Shown here piece after piece: positions 25,766 through 34,322 of a DNA stretch of 64,000 nt. The notes below the pieces were generated by a model, which made no database searches, was not told where the DNA came from, and saw only the letters and a list, made by a program, of their open reading frames with translations. Both the position numbers and the translations under genes were made by a program. Source of the stretch: Halorussus salinus (GTDB lineage Archaea > Halobacteriota > Halobacteria > Halobacteriales > Haladaptataceae). Each line of letters starts with the position of its first letter. Positions within the stretch are counted from its first letter, which is position 1. The stretch spans positions 186,001 through 250,000 of the forward strand of contig NZ_SBIS02000011.1 in assembly GCF_004765815.2 (NCBI RefSeq), written 5' to 3'.

Positions 25766-27526
25766 CTACATCGACCGCGGCGCGGCGACGCCCAGCACTT
25801 GCAGGGCGTTGCCGACCGCGTGCTTCGACGCCGCGACCAGCGCGAGGCGGGCGTCCCGCAGGTCGTCGTCAACGTCGTCGGAGAGGACCTGACACTCCCG
25901 GTAGAAGGTGTTGAACGTCTCGGCGATGTCGCGCGTGTAGGTCGCCACGACGTGAGGTTCGAGGTCCTCGGCGGCCTCCTCGATGACGGCGGGGAACCGC
26001 GCGACGACCTCCAGCAGTTCGCGCTCGGCCTCGGTCTCCAGCAGGGAGGCGTCGAACGAGTCGGGCGCGGTCCGGAGTCCGGCCTCGTCTAAGATGCCGC
26101 AACAGCGCGCGTGGACGTACTGGACGTAGGGCGCGCTCTGGGCCTCGAAGTCGAGCGCGCGGTCCCACTCGAAGGTGATGGCCTTGGTGGGTTGCTTGGA
26201 CACGATGTCGTAGCGGACCGCGCCGATGCCGACCTGCTCGGCGATGCGCTCCACGTCTTCCTCGGTCAGGTCGTCGTCGCGGATGCGGTCGTCCAGTCTG
26301 GTCTCGACCTCGTCGCGGGCGCGGTCGATGGCCTCGTCCAGCAGGTCGTCCAAGTCGATGCCGGTGCCCGCGCGGGTGGACATCTTCCCCTCCGGGAGGT
26401 TGACGTAGGAGTAGATGACCTGCCGCAACTGGTCAGTGTCGTTGCCCAGCAGGTCGAGCGTGGCGTTCATCTGGCGGGCCTGTAGCTTGTGGTCCTCGCC
26501 GAGGACGGTGACGGCCCGGTCGTAGTTGTCGAACTTCCACTCGTGGTGGGCCAAGTCGCGGGTCGCGTAGAGGGTCGTGTCGTCGGAACGCAGGAACACG
26601 AAGTTCTTCTCGATGCCGAACTCGTCCAGTTCGAGTTGCCACGCGTCCTCCTCGTAGACGGCCTCGTCCAGTTCCTTCAGGCGAGCGACTACGTCGTCGG
26701 CCGCGCCGTTGCGGAGGAAGCGCGTCTCCTTGACGAACTCGTCGAACTCGGCGGGCAGGCGGTCCAGACTCTCGCGCATCCCGCCGAGGACGGTATCGAC
26801 CACTTCTCGGACGCGCTCGTAGGTCTCGTCGTCGCCCGCTTCGAGACCTTGCATGATGGCCTGAATCTCGTCCTCGGCTTCTTCGACCTCGTCGGGGTCG
26901 GCGTCTTCGAGGAAGCGGTTACCCTTCCGGTAGTAGCGCACGAGGTCGTAGTCGGCCTTGTCGCGCTCGGGGTCCGAATCGAGGTCTGCCTCGTCGAAGG
27001 TCTCGTAGGCCCACGTAAAGACGGCCATCTGGCGGCCCGCGTCGTTGACGTAGTAGTGGCGGTCAACGTCGTGGCCCGCGAACGAGAGGACCCGCGCCAC
27101 GGCGTCGCCGACGATGGGGTTGCGCGCCCGGCCGACGTGGACCGGCCCGGTCGGGTTCGCGGAGGTGTGTTCGACCACGACCCGCTGGCCGGTGGGTTCG
27201 AGGTGCCCGAAGTCCTCGCGCTGGGCCTCCTCGACGGTGCCCTCGTAGTAGGCGTCGCTCGGTACGAAGTTGACGTACGGTCCCTGCGCCGACGCCTCCT
27301 CGATGAGGTCGTACTCGCTCGCGTCGATTTCGCCCGCTATCTTCCCCGCGACCTGCGGCGGCGGTGCGCCCTCCTCGCCAGCGAGGCGGAACGCCGCGCT
27401 ACTGGCGAGGACGGCCTCGACGCCCTCCGGCGGGTCTTCGACGCCGAGGTCGTCGGTCGGGAGGTCGAGCGCTTCGAGTGCGGAGACGAGCGCGTCCTCC
27501 ACGTCGTCCCGGAACTGGAGATACAT
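25766..27526 (-). CDS. argS: Arginyl-tRNA synthetase
   Basis: A 586-residue class I aminoacyl-tRNA synthetase. It has the N-terminal ArgRS additional domain, the HIGH-type motif [20 protein letters not shown] (about residues 117-136), the KMSKS-type motif as [12 protein letters not shown] (about 374-385) and the C-terminal DALR anticodon-binding domain (ending [11 protein letters not shown]). It charges tRNA-Arg in the cytoplasm. It is acidic, as expected for a halophile. Confidence 0.97.
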   Translation of the reverse strand: MYLQFRDDVEDALVSALEALDLPTDDLGVEDPPEGVEAVLASSAAFRLAGEEGAPPPQVAGKIAGEIDASEYDLIEEASAQGPYVNFVPSDAYYEGTVEEAQREDFGHLEPTGQRVVVEHTSANPTGPVHVGRARNPIVGDAVARVLSFAGHDVDRHYYVNDAGRQMAVFTWAYETFDEADLDSDPERDKADYDLVRYYRKGNRFLEDADPDEVEEAEDEIQAIMQGLEAGDDETYERVREVVDTVLGGMRESLDRLPAEFDEFVKETRFLRNGAADDVVARLKELDEAVYEEDAWQLELDEFGIEKNFVFLRSDDTTLYATRDLAHHEWKFDNYDRAVTVLGEDHKLQARQMNATLDLLGNDTDQLRQVIYSYVNLPEGKMSTRAGTGIDLDDLLDEAIDRARDEVETRLDDRIRDDDLTEEDVERIAEQVGIGAVRYDIVSKQPTKAITFEWDRALDFEAQSAPYVQYVHARCCGILDEAGLRTAPDSFDASLLETEAERELLEVVARFPAVIEEAAEDLEPHVVATYTRDIAETFNTFYRECQVLSDDVDDDLRDARLALVAASKHAVGNALQVLGVAAPRSM

Positions 27527-27604
27527 GTTACTCTGTGGTTTTCGACCGGGGGGTAAATGGGTTTCTGAACCGTGTTACTCCGTCCACGCGGACACGTTTC
27601 GCCG

Positions 27605-29668
27605 TCACCGCCGTCCGGGGCGGGCGGTCTCCCGGACGGCCCACCGGAGCGCGTCGGCGAGTTCGAGCGCCGAGTCCCGCCCGTCCAGTAGGTCCCCCGA
27701 ATCGTCGGTCAGCACGTCGTCGGGCAGTAGTTCGGCGGCGATTCCGACGAGGAGTCCGATGTCGGACTCCTCGCCCGGCCCGTCCTCCCCGAACGCGCCG
27801 GACTCCTCGCGGCACGCCGCCGCCAGTCCCCATCCGCCGACCCGGACCTCGCCGTCGGCGAGAAAGACCGTCTCGGCCGAGAGCGCGCCGTGGACGACGC
27901 CAGCGCGGTGGGCGCGGTGGACCGCCTCGGCCGCGTCCGCGAGCGCGTGGGCGAGGTCGGCGGTCGGGAGGTCGGCGGCGCGGTCCGCGAGCGTCGCGTC
28001 CACCGGGTCGGTGGCGACCCACGGCACCGGGTCGCCGTCCCACGCCCGAACGCCGAGGAGGCCCCGGCAGTCGAGGTCCGCCCACGTCTCGACGGCCGCT
28101 TCGAAGGCGTCTGCCGAGAGCGCGTCCGGGTCGAAACTGGCGAGCGCGACGCGTTCGCCCGTCGGACTGCGCGCCTCGTGGACCGTGGCGCGCTCGAAGT
28201 CGGCGAGGAGGTCGCCGAAGTCGTAATCCGCGAGCGAGGAGTCGGCGGTCTCGTCGGTCAGGTCCTCTTCGTCGCGGGCGGGGCGCTCGCGGCGACGGCG
28301 GTACGCCGCGGCCGACAGCGCAGTGGCGAACAAGCCGCCGACGCCGAGACCGAGCGGCGACGAGACCGTCCGATAAGCGTCGTAGACGGGCGTCGAGTCG
28401 GGGGCCGAGAGCGCGTAGAGGGTGCCCTCCTCGGTGGCGAGGTAGACCGCATCGTCGGCGACCTGCGGCAACCACCGCGGGTGGCCGGAGTAGCCGAAGC
28501 GCCACCGGAGGCGACCGCGTTCGGCGTCGAGTCCGTAGACGGCGTCTCCTCTGCTGTCGGCGACGACCGTCCCGTCCGCGACGCCAGCGACGTAGACCGG
28601 GGCGTCAGCGCCGGTCGAGAACGTCCACCGGCGGGTCCCGTCGGCGGTGGAAACGGCGTGGACGCCGCCGACCGTACCGACGTACCCCGTCGAGTCGGCG
28701 AACTGCGGCCACCCGACGACGTTCTCGCCCGCGGCGTATCGCCAGCGTTCGGTGCCGTCGTCGGTCGAAATCGCGCGGAGGGTCCGTCTGTCCCCGAGAT
28801 ACGCCGTGCGTTCCAGCACGGTTCCGGGGAACCCCGTCGCGTCCGTCTCGGGGTCGAAGCGCCACCCGAGCGCCCCGTCGGCGCGGTCGAAACCGTACAG
28901 TTCTCCCTCCTCGGCGTCCCACGCGAGGACTCTTTCGTCGGTCACGCCAGCGACCGAGAAGTGGCGGGCACCGTCGGCCGACCGGTCGGCGCGCCAGCGC
29001 AAACTCCCGTCGGCGGCGTCGAGCGCGTAGACGAGACCCCGAATCGTCCCGGCGAAGACGGTGCCACCGTCGAAGCGCGGCCGGAACCAGAGCGGGTCGT
29101 CCGGTTCGAATCGCCAGCGTTCCTCGCCGTCGGCCGCCGCGAGCGCAGTGAGGCCCTCCTCGCGGACGAGGACCGCTTCGGGCGTCACGAGCGACACGTC
29201 CACGTGGCCCGCCACGACGCCGGTGTCGCCGAAGTAGCGCCACCGCGTGTCGCCGTCGGCGGCGTCGAGCGCGCGCAGACCGGTTTCGCCCTCGACGTAG
29301 ACCGCGCCGTCGCCGGGGTAGACCTCGACCGGCACGTCCGACTCGACGCTGGCTATCGAGCGCCGCCAGCGTTCGGTGCCGTCCGGCGAGAACCCGGAGA
29401 CGCCCGTCGGCGTCCCGAGGTAGAGCGTCTCGTCGGCCGCCGACCACTTCGCGAGCGGGCGCTCGCTTTCGGTCTCGACGGCCCACCCGACCTCGGGGGT
29501 CGGCGCGAGCGGGTGGTCGGGCACGGCGTCGGTCGCGTTCCCGAGCGCGCCGTCGCCGAGGCCCGCGAGACGTGCCGAGTCGGCCGACGCGGCGCGTCCC
29601 GAACTCGCGGCCGCGACGAGTCCGCCCGCGGCCCCGAGGAGCGTCCGTCTGGTCGGCGAGTCGTCCAT
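27605..29668 (-). CDS. Tat-exported PQQ-type beta-propeller, membrane helix and degenerate kinase domain
   Basis: A 687-residue protein. Residues 1-30 form a Tat signal (TRRTLLGAAGGLVAAASS). Residues 45-425 hold about eight propeller blades with the repeated pattern LDAADG-x-RWR, typical of PQQ/BamB-like propellers. One helix spans about 437-456 and is followed by RRRRERP. Residues 475-687 resemble a protein kinase lobe but lack catalysis: the VAIK Lys is replaced (VALASF), the HRDLKPEN motif reads HGALSAET, and DFG reads GWG. So the propeller is outside and a pseudokinase is inside. A regulatory or signalling role is inferred. An AT-rich promoter region lies at about 29790-29850. Confidence 0.8.
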   Translation of the reverse strand: MDDSPTRRTLLGAAGGLVAAASSGRAASADSARLAGLGDGALGNATDAVPDHPLAPTPEVGWAVETESERPLAKWSAADETLYLGTPTGVSGFSPDGTERWRRSIASVESDVPVEVYPGDGAVYVEGETGLRALDAADGDTRWRYFGDTGVVAGHVDVSLVTPEAVLVREEGLTALAAADGEERWRFEPDDPLWFRPRFDGGTVFAGTIRGLVYALDAADGSLRWRADRSADGARHFSVAGVTDERVLAWDAEEGELYGFDRADGALGWRFDPETDATGFPGTVLERTAYLGDRRTLRAISTDDGTERWRYAAGENVVGWPQFADSTGYVGTVGGVHAVSTADGTRRWTFSTGADAPVYVAGVADGTVVADSRGDAVYGLDAERGRLRWRFGYSGHPRWLPQVADDAVYLATEEGTLYALSAPDSTPVYDAYRTVSSPLGLGVGGLFATALSAAAYRRRRERPARDEEDLTDETADSSLADYDFGDLLADFERATVHEARSPTGERVALASFDPDALSADAFEAAVETWADLDCRGLLGVRAWDGDPVPWVATDPVDATLADRAADLPTADLAHALADAAEAVHRAHRAGVVHGALSAETVFLADGEVRVGGWGLAAACREESGAFGEDGPGEESDIGLLVGIAAELLPDDVLTDDSGDLLDGRDSALELADALRWAVRETARPGRR

Positions 29669-29868
29669 CGTCCCGGTCGTCTCGGCGATTCTACATCTAT
29701 TTTACTGTCGCACCCGCGGATAGAAAGCCGACCGGCGGGGCGCGGCGAGTGCGGTCGGCGTCGGTCGAGAGGAGGTCGCCCGCAAGTCGAGATAGCAGGA
29801 AGAGTGTTTAAAATACTTCTACTTATCTATAACACTTGTATAGATTGTTTAAAAGTTGGATAAGATTG
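29669..29868 (-). promoter_or_regulatory. AT-rich promoter region of the propeller/pseudokinase gene
   Basis: This 200-base gap contains two GTTTAAAA-type elements (near 29808 and 29848) within an AT-rich block, about 140-180 bases before the start at 29668. On the minus strand one reads TATTTTAAAC. It also follows the creatininase gene end, so it may act as its terminator region. No ORF is seen in it. Confidence 0.35.
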
Positions 29869-30624
29869 CTACGACGGCTCGTCCATATCCGATTCGATCG
29901 CGTCGAGGATGCGCTCGGTCGCGTCGGCGACCACCTCCTCGACGAACTCGGGGTCGGCGTTCGTCGGGTCGCCCCACCCGCCCTGCTCGGTGAGGTCGTC
30001 GAAGTACGCGAACTGACGCGCCTCGTACTTCGCTTTTCTGGTCTGTGGCTCTTTTTTCTCCTCGCGCACGAGGTCCGGGTGGAACAACTCCACGACGCTG
30101 ATCTCGTGGTCGCCCGCGTGGCCCCACTCGTCGCCGAACTCCTCCTCTAGCTGGTCGCGGGCGTAGTCGGTCCAGTGGACCGGATAGACCTCGACGCCGT
30201 GGTCGCGCTGGATGCGGTCGGCCGCGAGTTTCATCGGCGACCGGTTGCCGCCGTGGCAGTTGACGAACACCAGTCGGTCGGCACCGTGGGCCGCCATCGA
30301 CTCGCCGATCTCCTCCAGCACCGACTGGTACGTGTCGGCCATCAGCGTCACCGTCCCCGGATAGTTCATGTGGTGTTCGGAGTAGCCGTAGGGGAGCGTC
30401 GGCAGGCGGACCATCGAGCAGTCGCGGTCGGCGGCGGCTTCGACCAGTTCCCGCGAGAGGTTCTCCGCCCGGAGCGTGTCCACCGTCACCGGGAGGTGCA
30501 GCGAGTGCTGCTCGACGCTCCCGAGCGGGACGACCGCGAAGTCGGCCTCCTCGATGGCGGTTTCGGCGTCCTCCCACGTCATGCTTCCGAGGTCGTACTC
30601 GTCGTAGTCGAGCGAGACAGTCAT
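29869..30624 (-). CDS. Creatininase-family metal-dependent amidohydrolase
   Basis: A 251-residue protein with creatininase-family metal ligands: PLGSVEQHSLHLPVTVDT near the N-terminus, VNCHGGNRSPMKLA in the middle, and GHAGDHEISVVELFHPDLV near residue 170. Relatives include creatininase and the archaeal FAPy deformylase ArfB of riboflavin/F420 synthesis. Which amide it hydrolyses cannot be read from the sequence. The start MTVSLDYDEY is well placed. Confidence 0.85.
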   Translation of the reverse strand: MTVSLDYDEYDLGSMTWEDAETAIEEADFAVVPLGSVEQHSLHLPVTVDTLRAENLSRELVEAAADRDCSMVRLPTLPYGYSEHHMNYPGTVTLMADTYQSVLEEIGESMAAHGADRLVFVNCHGGNRSPMKLAADRIQRDHGVEVYPVHWTDYARDQLEEEFGDEWGHAGDHEISVVELFHPDLVREEKKEPQTRKAKYEARQFAYFDDLTEQGGWGDPTNADPEFVEEVVADATERILDAIESDMDEPS

Positions 30625-30724
30625 CGCGTCGCCCCGGTCTGGCCGCCGACGAGTGTCGTGCGCAGTGCTATCATAGTAGTGAACGCATCAACCGACGAGG
30701 ACGATTCACATCAGGATTCCGGTG

Positions 30725-30830
30725 GGTCGAATCGACGGGAGCGTCGCGCCCGTCGTTCCGACTCGTTCTGCCGCACCTGTCGTTCCGACTCGTTGTGTCG
30801 CGCCCGTGACCCGACACGTTCGGTTGCACG
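30725..30830. repeat. Degenerate 27-bp tandem repeats in a long intergenic gap
   Basis: A 16-base exact repeat (GTCGTTCCGACTCGTT at 30752 and 30779) marks a 27-base period. A further partial unit lies on each side. The gap between creatininase and the surface protein runs from 30625 to 31062. Apart from these repeats and a TATA element (ATTTTATTA, near 31031) upstream of the surface gene, I see nothing in it. Confidence 0.45.
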
Positions 30831-31062
30831 CTACTGTTTGGCTCGCCGCCGTGAGACCGTGGCACGAGGAGTGAGAGGCCGTCGTCGCCGCGGCGGAGTC
30901 GGTCCTGCCGACGACCGCCGAGTCGGCGTGAACACGACGCCGGAGCGGGCATCGGTCGAACCGCGGTGGTCCCGGCGACCGAGGGCGGAGCCGCGAGGGT
31001 CCGGGGTTGTATCCGCCGCTTCGGGACGGGATTTTATTAGCCGGGGGCGAACACACCCATTC

Positions 31063-32709
31063 GTGTTTCGGCAGTTCGACCGGTTCTTCCCCGCGCTCGC
31101 GGTCTGGTTCGTCTGCTCCCTCCTCGCGGTCGGCGGCGGCGTCGCCGTCGCGAGCGGCACCGAAGGCGGACCGCCGAGCGACGCCGCGCCCACCCGCGTC
31201 GCACCGACCGACCTCGCGTCTTGGGAGGACTCGACAACCCACGACGAGGAGGCGACCGGCGCGGCCAGCGCCGTCGCCGCCCGGACCAGCAACGCCACGA
31301 CGACCGAGAACGGGACGACCGACGGTACCTCGACGACCGACGACACGACCGGCGGGACCCCGACGACCGACAGCACCCCGACAGCCGACGGCGGCACGAC
31401 CACCGACGCCACGACGACCGAGAGCGGGACGACCGACACCGCTCCGACGACCGACGACACGACTGCCGCGAGCGAGACCGAGACGACCGCGACAGCGCGC
31501 CAGAACGGGCGTTCGACGCTGGTCGTCGCCGGTCTCGACGCCCCCGAGCGCGTCCGCCGAGGAGCGACGTTCGCGGTGACCGCGACCGTCACCAACCGGG
31601 GCGAGGGCGCGGGGACCGACCCCGTCGGCTACGCCTTCGGCGGCGAGACGGTCTCCTCGCGGGACGTGTCGCTGGCGGCGGGCGCGTCGCAGAACGTGAC
31701 CTTCGAGCTTTCGACCGACGACCTCGGGACCGGCAACGAGTCGGCCGCCGTCGGGACGTACGTCCACGGCGTTCGAAACGAGTCCGGGGCGGGCGTCGCC
31801 CGGCGGATTCGGGTGAGTCCCGACGTGGACCTCCGCGTCGAGGAGTTCGACGCGCCGGTCGAAATCTCGCGCGGCGGGTCGTTCGTCGTCCTCGCCACCG
31901 TCTCGAACCCCGCGGACATCTCGGTGACGCGCCGGGTCGCCTACCGGTTCGAGGGCGAGACGGTCGCCGACAAGACGCTCACGGTCGCGGGCGGCGAGCG
32001 CGAGCAGGTCGCGTTCGCGGTCGATACCGCGGCGATAGCGGCCGCGGGCGTGGAACTAGGAAACGGGACGACCTACGACCACGCCGTCGTCGCGGACGGC
32101 GGCGAGCGCGACGGCGACGCGGCCCGCATCGTCGCCGGACCGAGCGGGGACGCCTCGGCGCTGGCGGTCGAGGAGTTCCGAGCCGCCGACGACCTGCGCG
32201 AGGAGGGGCGAGTCTACGCGAACATCACGGTTCGAAACGTCGATACCGTCCCGTTCGAGGGGCAACTCGCCTATCGACTCGACGGCTCGGTCGTGACGAC
32301 CGACCGGGTTGAGGTGCCGGTCGGCGAGCGCCGGACGGTGCGTTTCGTCGCGGACTACGCGGCGGTCGAGCGCGCCGCCGTCCCGGTGTCGAGTCGGAAC
32401 ACCGACCACGGCGTCTGGGTCGGCAACGACTCGCTCGCCCGGCGACCGCTCACCGTCGAGGCTCCGGTCTCGACGCCCGCGACGACGGCCGCGGCTACCC
32501 CGGCGTTCACGGCGACGACGACCGCGACGACCGAGGCGGTCACGACCAGCGAACGGACGGGGACCGTCTCGACCACGACGCCGACGACCTGCGAGCGCGG
32601 GTTCTTCGCGCGCTGTGGCGGAACGGTGTTCGGACAGACGACGCTGACGCTGATCGGCATCCTCACGTCGGCGTTCGGAATCGTCTACGAGATGCTACAG
32701 GGGAGCTAA
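31063..32709 (+). CDS. Thr-rich surface protein with three tandem Ig-like (CARDB-type) domains
   Basis: A 548-residue protein beginning at a GTG with a signal anchor (FPALAVWFVCSLLAVGGGVAVA). An 80-residue Thr/Asp-rich linker follows, with NGTTDGTSTTDDTT-like repeats. Then come three similar beta domains of about 110 residues each with RRGATFAVTATVTNRGEGAG and SRGGSFVVLATVSNPADISV patterns, a second Thr-rich stalk and a C-terminal helix (LTLIGILTSAFGIVYEML). It likely sits on the cell surface; the Thr-rich stretches would be O-glycosylated. It is followed two bases later by the PH-domain gene. Confidence 0.7.
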   Translation: MFRQFDRFFPALAVWFVCSLLAVGGGVAVASGTEGGPPSDAAPTRVAPTDLASWEDSTTHDEEATGAASAVAARTSNATTTENGTTDGTSTTDDTTGGTPTTDSTPTADGGTTTDATTTESGTTDTAPTTDDTTAASETETTATARQNGRSTLVVAGLDAPERVRRGATFAVTATVTNRGEGAGTDPVGYAFGGETVSSRDVSLAAGASQNVTFELSTDDLGTGNESAAVGTYVHGVRNESGAGVARRIRVSPDVDLRVEEFDAPVEISRGGSFVVLATVSNPADISVTRRVAYRFEGETVADKTLTVAGGEREQVAFAVDTAAIAAAGVELGNGTTYDHAVVADGGERDGDAARIVAGPSGDASALAVEEFRAADDLREEGRVYANITVRNVDTVPFEGQLAYRLDGSVVTTDRVEVPVGERRTVRFVADYAAVERAAVPVSSRNTDHGVWVGNDSLARRPLTVEAPVSTPATTAAATPAFTATTTATTEAVTTSERTGTVSTTTPTTCERGFFARCGGTVFGQTTLTLIGILTSAFGIVYEMLQGS

Positions 32710-32711
32710 CC

Positions 32712-33656
32712 GTGGCGCGAGGTCTCCCCGCCGTCTGGAGCGCGGTGTTCGGCGGTCCGCTAATCGGTGCTGGCGTCTACCTGTTCGGCTTCCAGTCGTC
32801 TCTCCCGATAGTGCAGAACCAGCCTCACGCGCCGCCGCTCGCCGGACTCCTGTTGGCGGCGTTCGGCTGTTTCGTCGTCGGACTCGGCGCGTACGTCCGG
32901 TACGTCGGTGCCCCCGAAGCGCCCCGGATGCGCGAGGCCGAGGAGATACTCGACCAGCGCGACCCCGCCCAGCGAAACGCGCTCGCCGAGACGTTCGTCT
33001 CGATGCCGATTCTCGGCGGCGGCGGCTACCTGCTGTACTTCACCGAGCGACCGCTCGTCTACCCGACGGTGGCGCTCGCGGTCGGGTTCTACCTCTTCTC
33101 GCGGGGCATCCACCGCTACTGGCGCAACACGCTCACGACCTACTACGTCACCAACCAGCGCGTGTTAGAGGAGTACCGGTTCGTCTCGCTGGTCCGCGAC
33201 GAGGTGCCCCTACAGAAGGTGCGGGGCGTCCAAGAGCGCCGGACGGTCTGGGAGTCGCTGTTCGGTCTCGGTCACGTCGCCGTCCGGTCGGGGGCCGCGA
33301 GCGGACTCACCGTCTCGGTGGACGGCATCTACGACCCGACCGAGTTCGCGGACCTCGTGAGAGACGAACTCGCCCCCGAGGTCTCCTCGGACTCGAAGCG
33401 CGCAAGCGAGACCGGCGAAGCGAACGGGAACGGAGACGAGGGCGAGACCGGCGACGAACTCGCGGCCGCGGTCGAACAGACCGCGGCGAGGACGGACCGG
33501 CGAGAACCCCACGCGGGAAGAAACGCCACCCGAGGCGAGGCGACCCGAACCGACCGAGGGCAGGGCCGCACGGAGAGCGTCCGTCGGTCGGTCTCAGACG
33601 GAGCGGAATCGGACGGCGACGGTGACGACGACTCGACCACGGAAACCGCCGAGTAG
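32712..33656 (+). CDS. Membrane protein with bacterial PH (bPH2/DUF304) domain
   Basis: The 314-residue protein opens with a GTG and has four membrane helices in pairs, then a bPH2 domain with TYYVTNQRVLEEYRFVSL and VPLQKVRGVQERRTVWESLFG. The last 90 residues are a highly charged, probably disordered tail. PH-type domains of this class often accompany envelope stress or export functions. It starts two bases after the surface protein and is co-transcribed with it. It is not obviously linked to the lantibiotic-like genes downstream. Confidence 0.75.
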   Translation: MARGLPAVWSAVFGGPLIGAGVYLFGFQSSLPIVQNQPHAPPLAGLLLAAFGCFVVGLGAYVRYVGAPEAPRMREAEEILDQRDPAQRNALAETFVSMPILGGGGYLLYFTERPLVYPTVALAVGFYLFSRGIHRYWRNTLTTYYVTNQRVLEEYRFVSLVRDEVPLQKVRGVQERRTVWESLFGLGHVAVRSGAASGLTVSVDGIYDPTEFADLVRDELAPEVSSDSKRASETGEANGNGDEGETGDELAAAVEQTAARTDRREPHAGRNATRGEATRTDRGQGRTESVRRSVSDGAESDGDGDDDSTTETAE

Positions 33657-33831
33657 TGGGTTTCACGGCGCGGCGAGGACCGGACGACCGAGCGATTGTG
33701 TATCGAACCTACCTCGAAGCCGACTCTACGTCGAGACGACCGCGTTCGGCGGCGTTGTCTACCGGTCTGTGTTCCTATCTTCAGTCCTGAACCATTCTTT
33801 CTTCTCTTATAAATAAATTCTATAGTGGGGG

Positions 33832-33840
33832 AAATTTTTA
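33832..33840 (+). promoter_or_regulatory. TATA box of the lanthipeptide precursor
   Basis: TTTTTAATA lies about 34 bases before the ATG at 33870, inside an unusually AT-rich 80-base stretch (33780-33860). A GAGG at 33861 could act as a weak Shine-Dalgarno. The gap upstream (33657-33869) holds no other feature. Confidence 0.5.
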
Positions 33841-33869
33841 ATACAGATGGTTTCAACTATGAGGTTGCA

Positions 33870-34016
33870 ATGTCCGTTGCAATTCAATCGAACGACGACG
33901 AATCGCTGCGCACCGAAGTCGAAGCCGAGTACAAGCACGCCGACCACGACGTGCCGGACGAGAGCAAAGCTGGCCTCCCGTCCGCCTCGATGTACAGCTT
34001 CGAACACTGTTGCTGA
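33870..34016 (+). CDS. Class II lanthipeptide precursor peptide (LanA-like)
   Basis: A 48-residue peptide with an acidic leader (SNDDESLRTEVEAEY and DHDVPDESK) and a C-terminal stretch GLPSASMYSFEHCC. Three Ser and two Cys in the last 14 residues suit dehydration to dehydroalanine and up to two thioether rings. It lies 292 bases before a LanM. No double-Gly cleavage site is present; cleavage near SKAG is conceivable. It has no Thr in the core, so only lanthionine, not methyllanthionine, would form. The start at 33870 is set by the TATA box and by the absence of protein-like sequence upstream. Confidence 0.75.
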   Translation: MSVAIQSNDDESLRTEVEAEYKHADHDVPDESKAGLPSASMYSFEHCC

Positions 34017-34022
34017 CGACGC

Positions 34023-34036
34023 GGGGGACCGCCCCC
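34023..34036. terminator. Short GC hairpin after the lanthipeptide precursor gene
   Basis: GGGGG, loop ACCG and CCCCC form a 5-bp hairpin directly after the precursor stop. It may act as partial terminator or RNA-stabilising element, allowing more precursor than enzyme. There is no T run after it. Confidence 0.3.
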
Positions 34037-34100
34037 TAATTCGGACCGAACTTCGTCGGGGACAGGTACGCCGACGCGAGACGTACCGTTCTCCGTCCCC

Positions 34101-34322
34101 GTGACGCGGTCGGCCGAGCGTGCGGTCCGCCAGACGGTGCGCGCTCGGTCGCTCGTTCCGCGAGACGACGACAACTGCCGATGGTACTTCCTCTCGAAAT
34201 GGTACGACGCTACTGCGTCCGAGGTCGCCGAGACCGGGGCGCTCGAATCGCTACGAATCGACCTCGAACACCGACGGTGGCCGCACCGAAGCCCACCTCC
34301 ACTCGGTGGTGTCTCCCGATAG
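34101..34322 (+). CDS. Small hypothetical protein between precursor and LanM
   Basis: A GTG opens a 73-residue protein in the frame before lanM; it overlaps the likely lanM start by 14 bases. The middle, CRWYFLSKWYDATASEVAET, is protein-like with GC-rich third positions, whereas the lanM frame over this stretch is not. It may be a small partner protein or leader-binding element of the cluster, but it is not recognised, and a non-coding reading remains possible. Confidence 0.4.
   Translation: MTRSAERAVRQTVRARSLVPRDDDNCRWYFLSKWYDATASEVAETGALESLRIDLEHRRWPHRSPPPLGGVSR

Noticed and set aside
27364-29863. Two long plus-strand frames across the propeller/pseudokinase gene
   Set aside because: Both are antisense shadows; the minus-strand gene has a signal peptide and regular propeller repeats.
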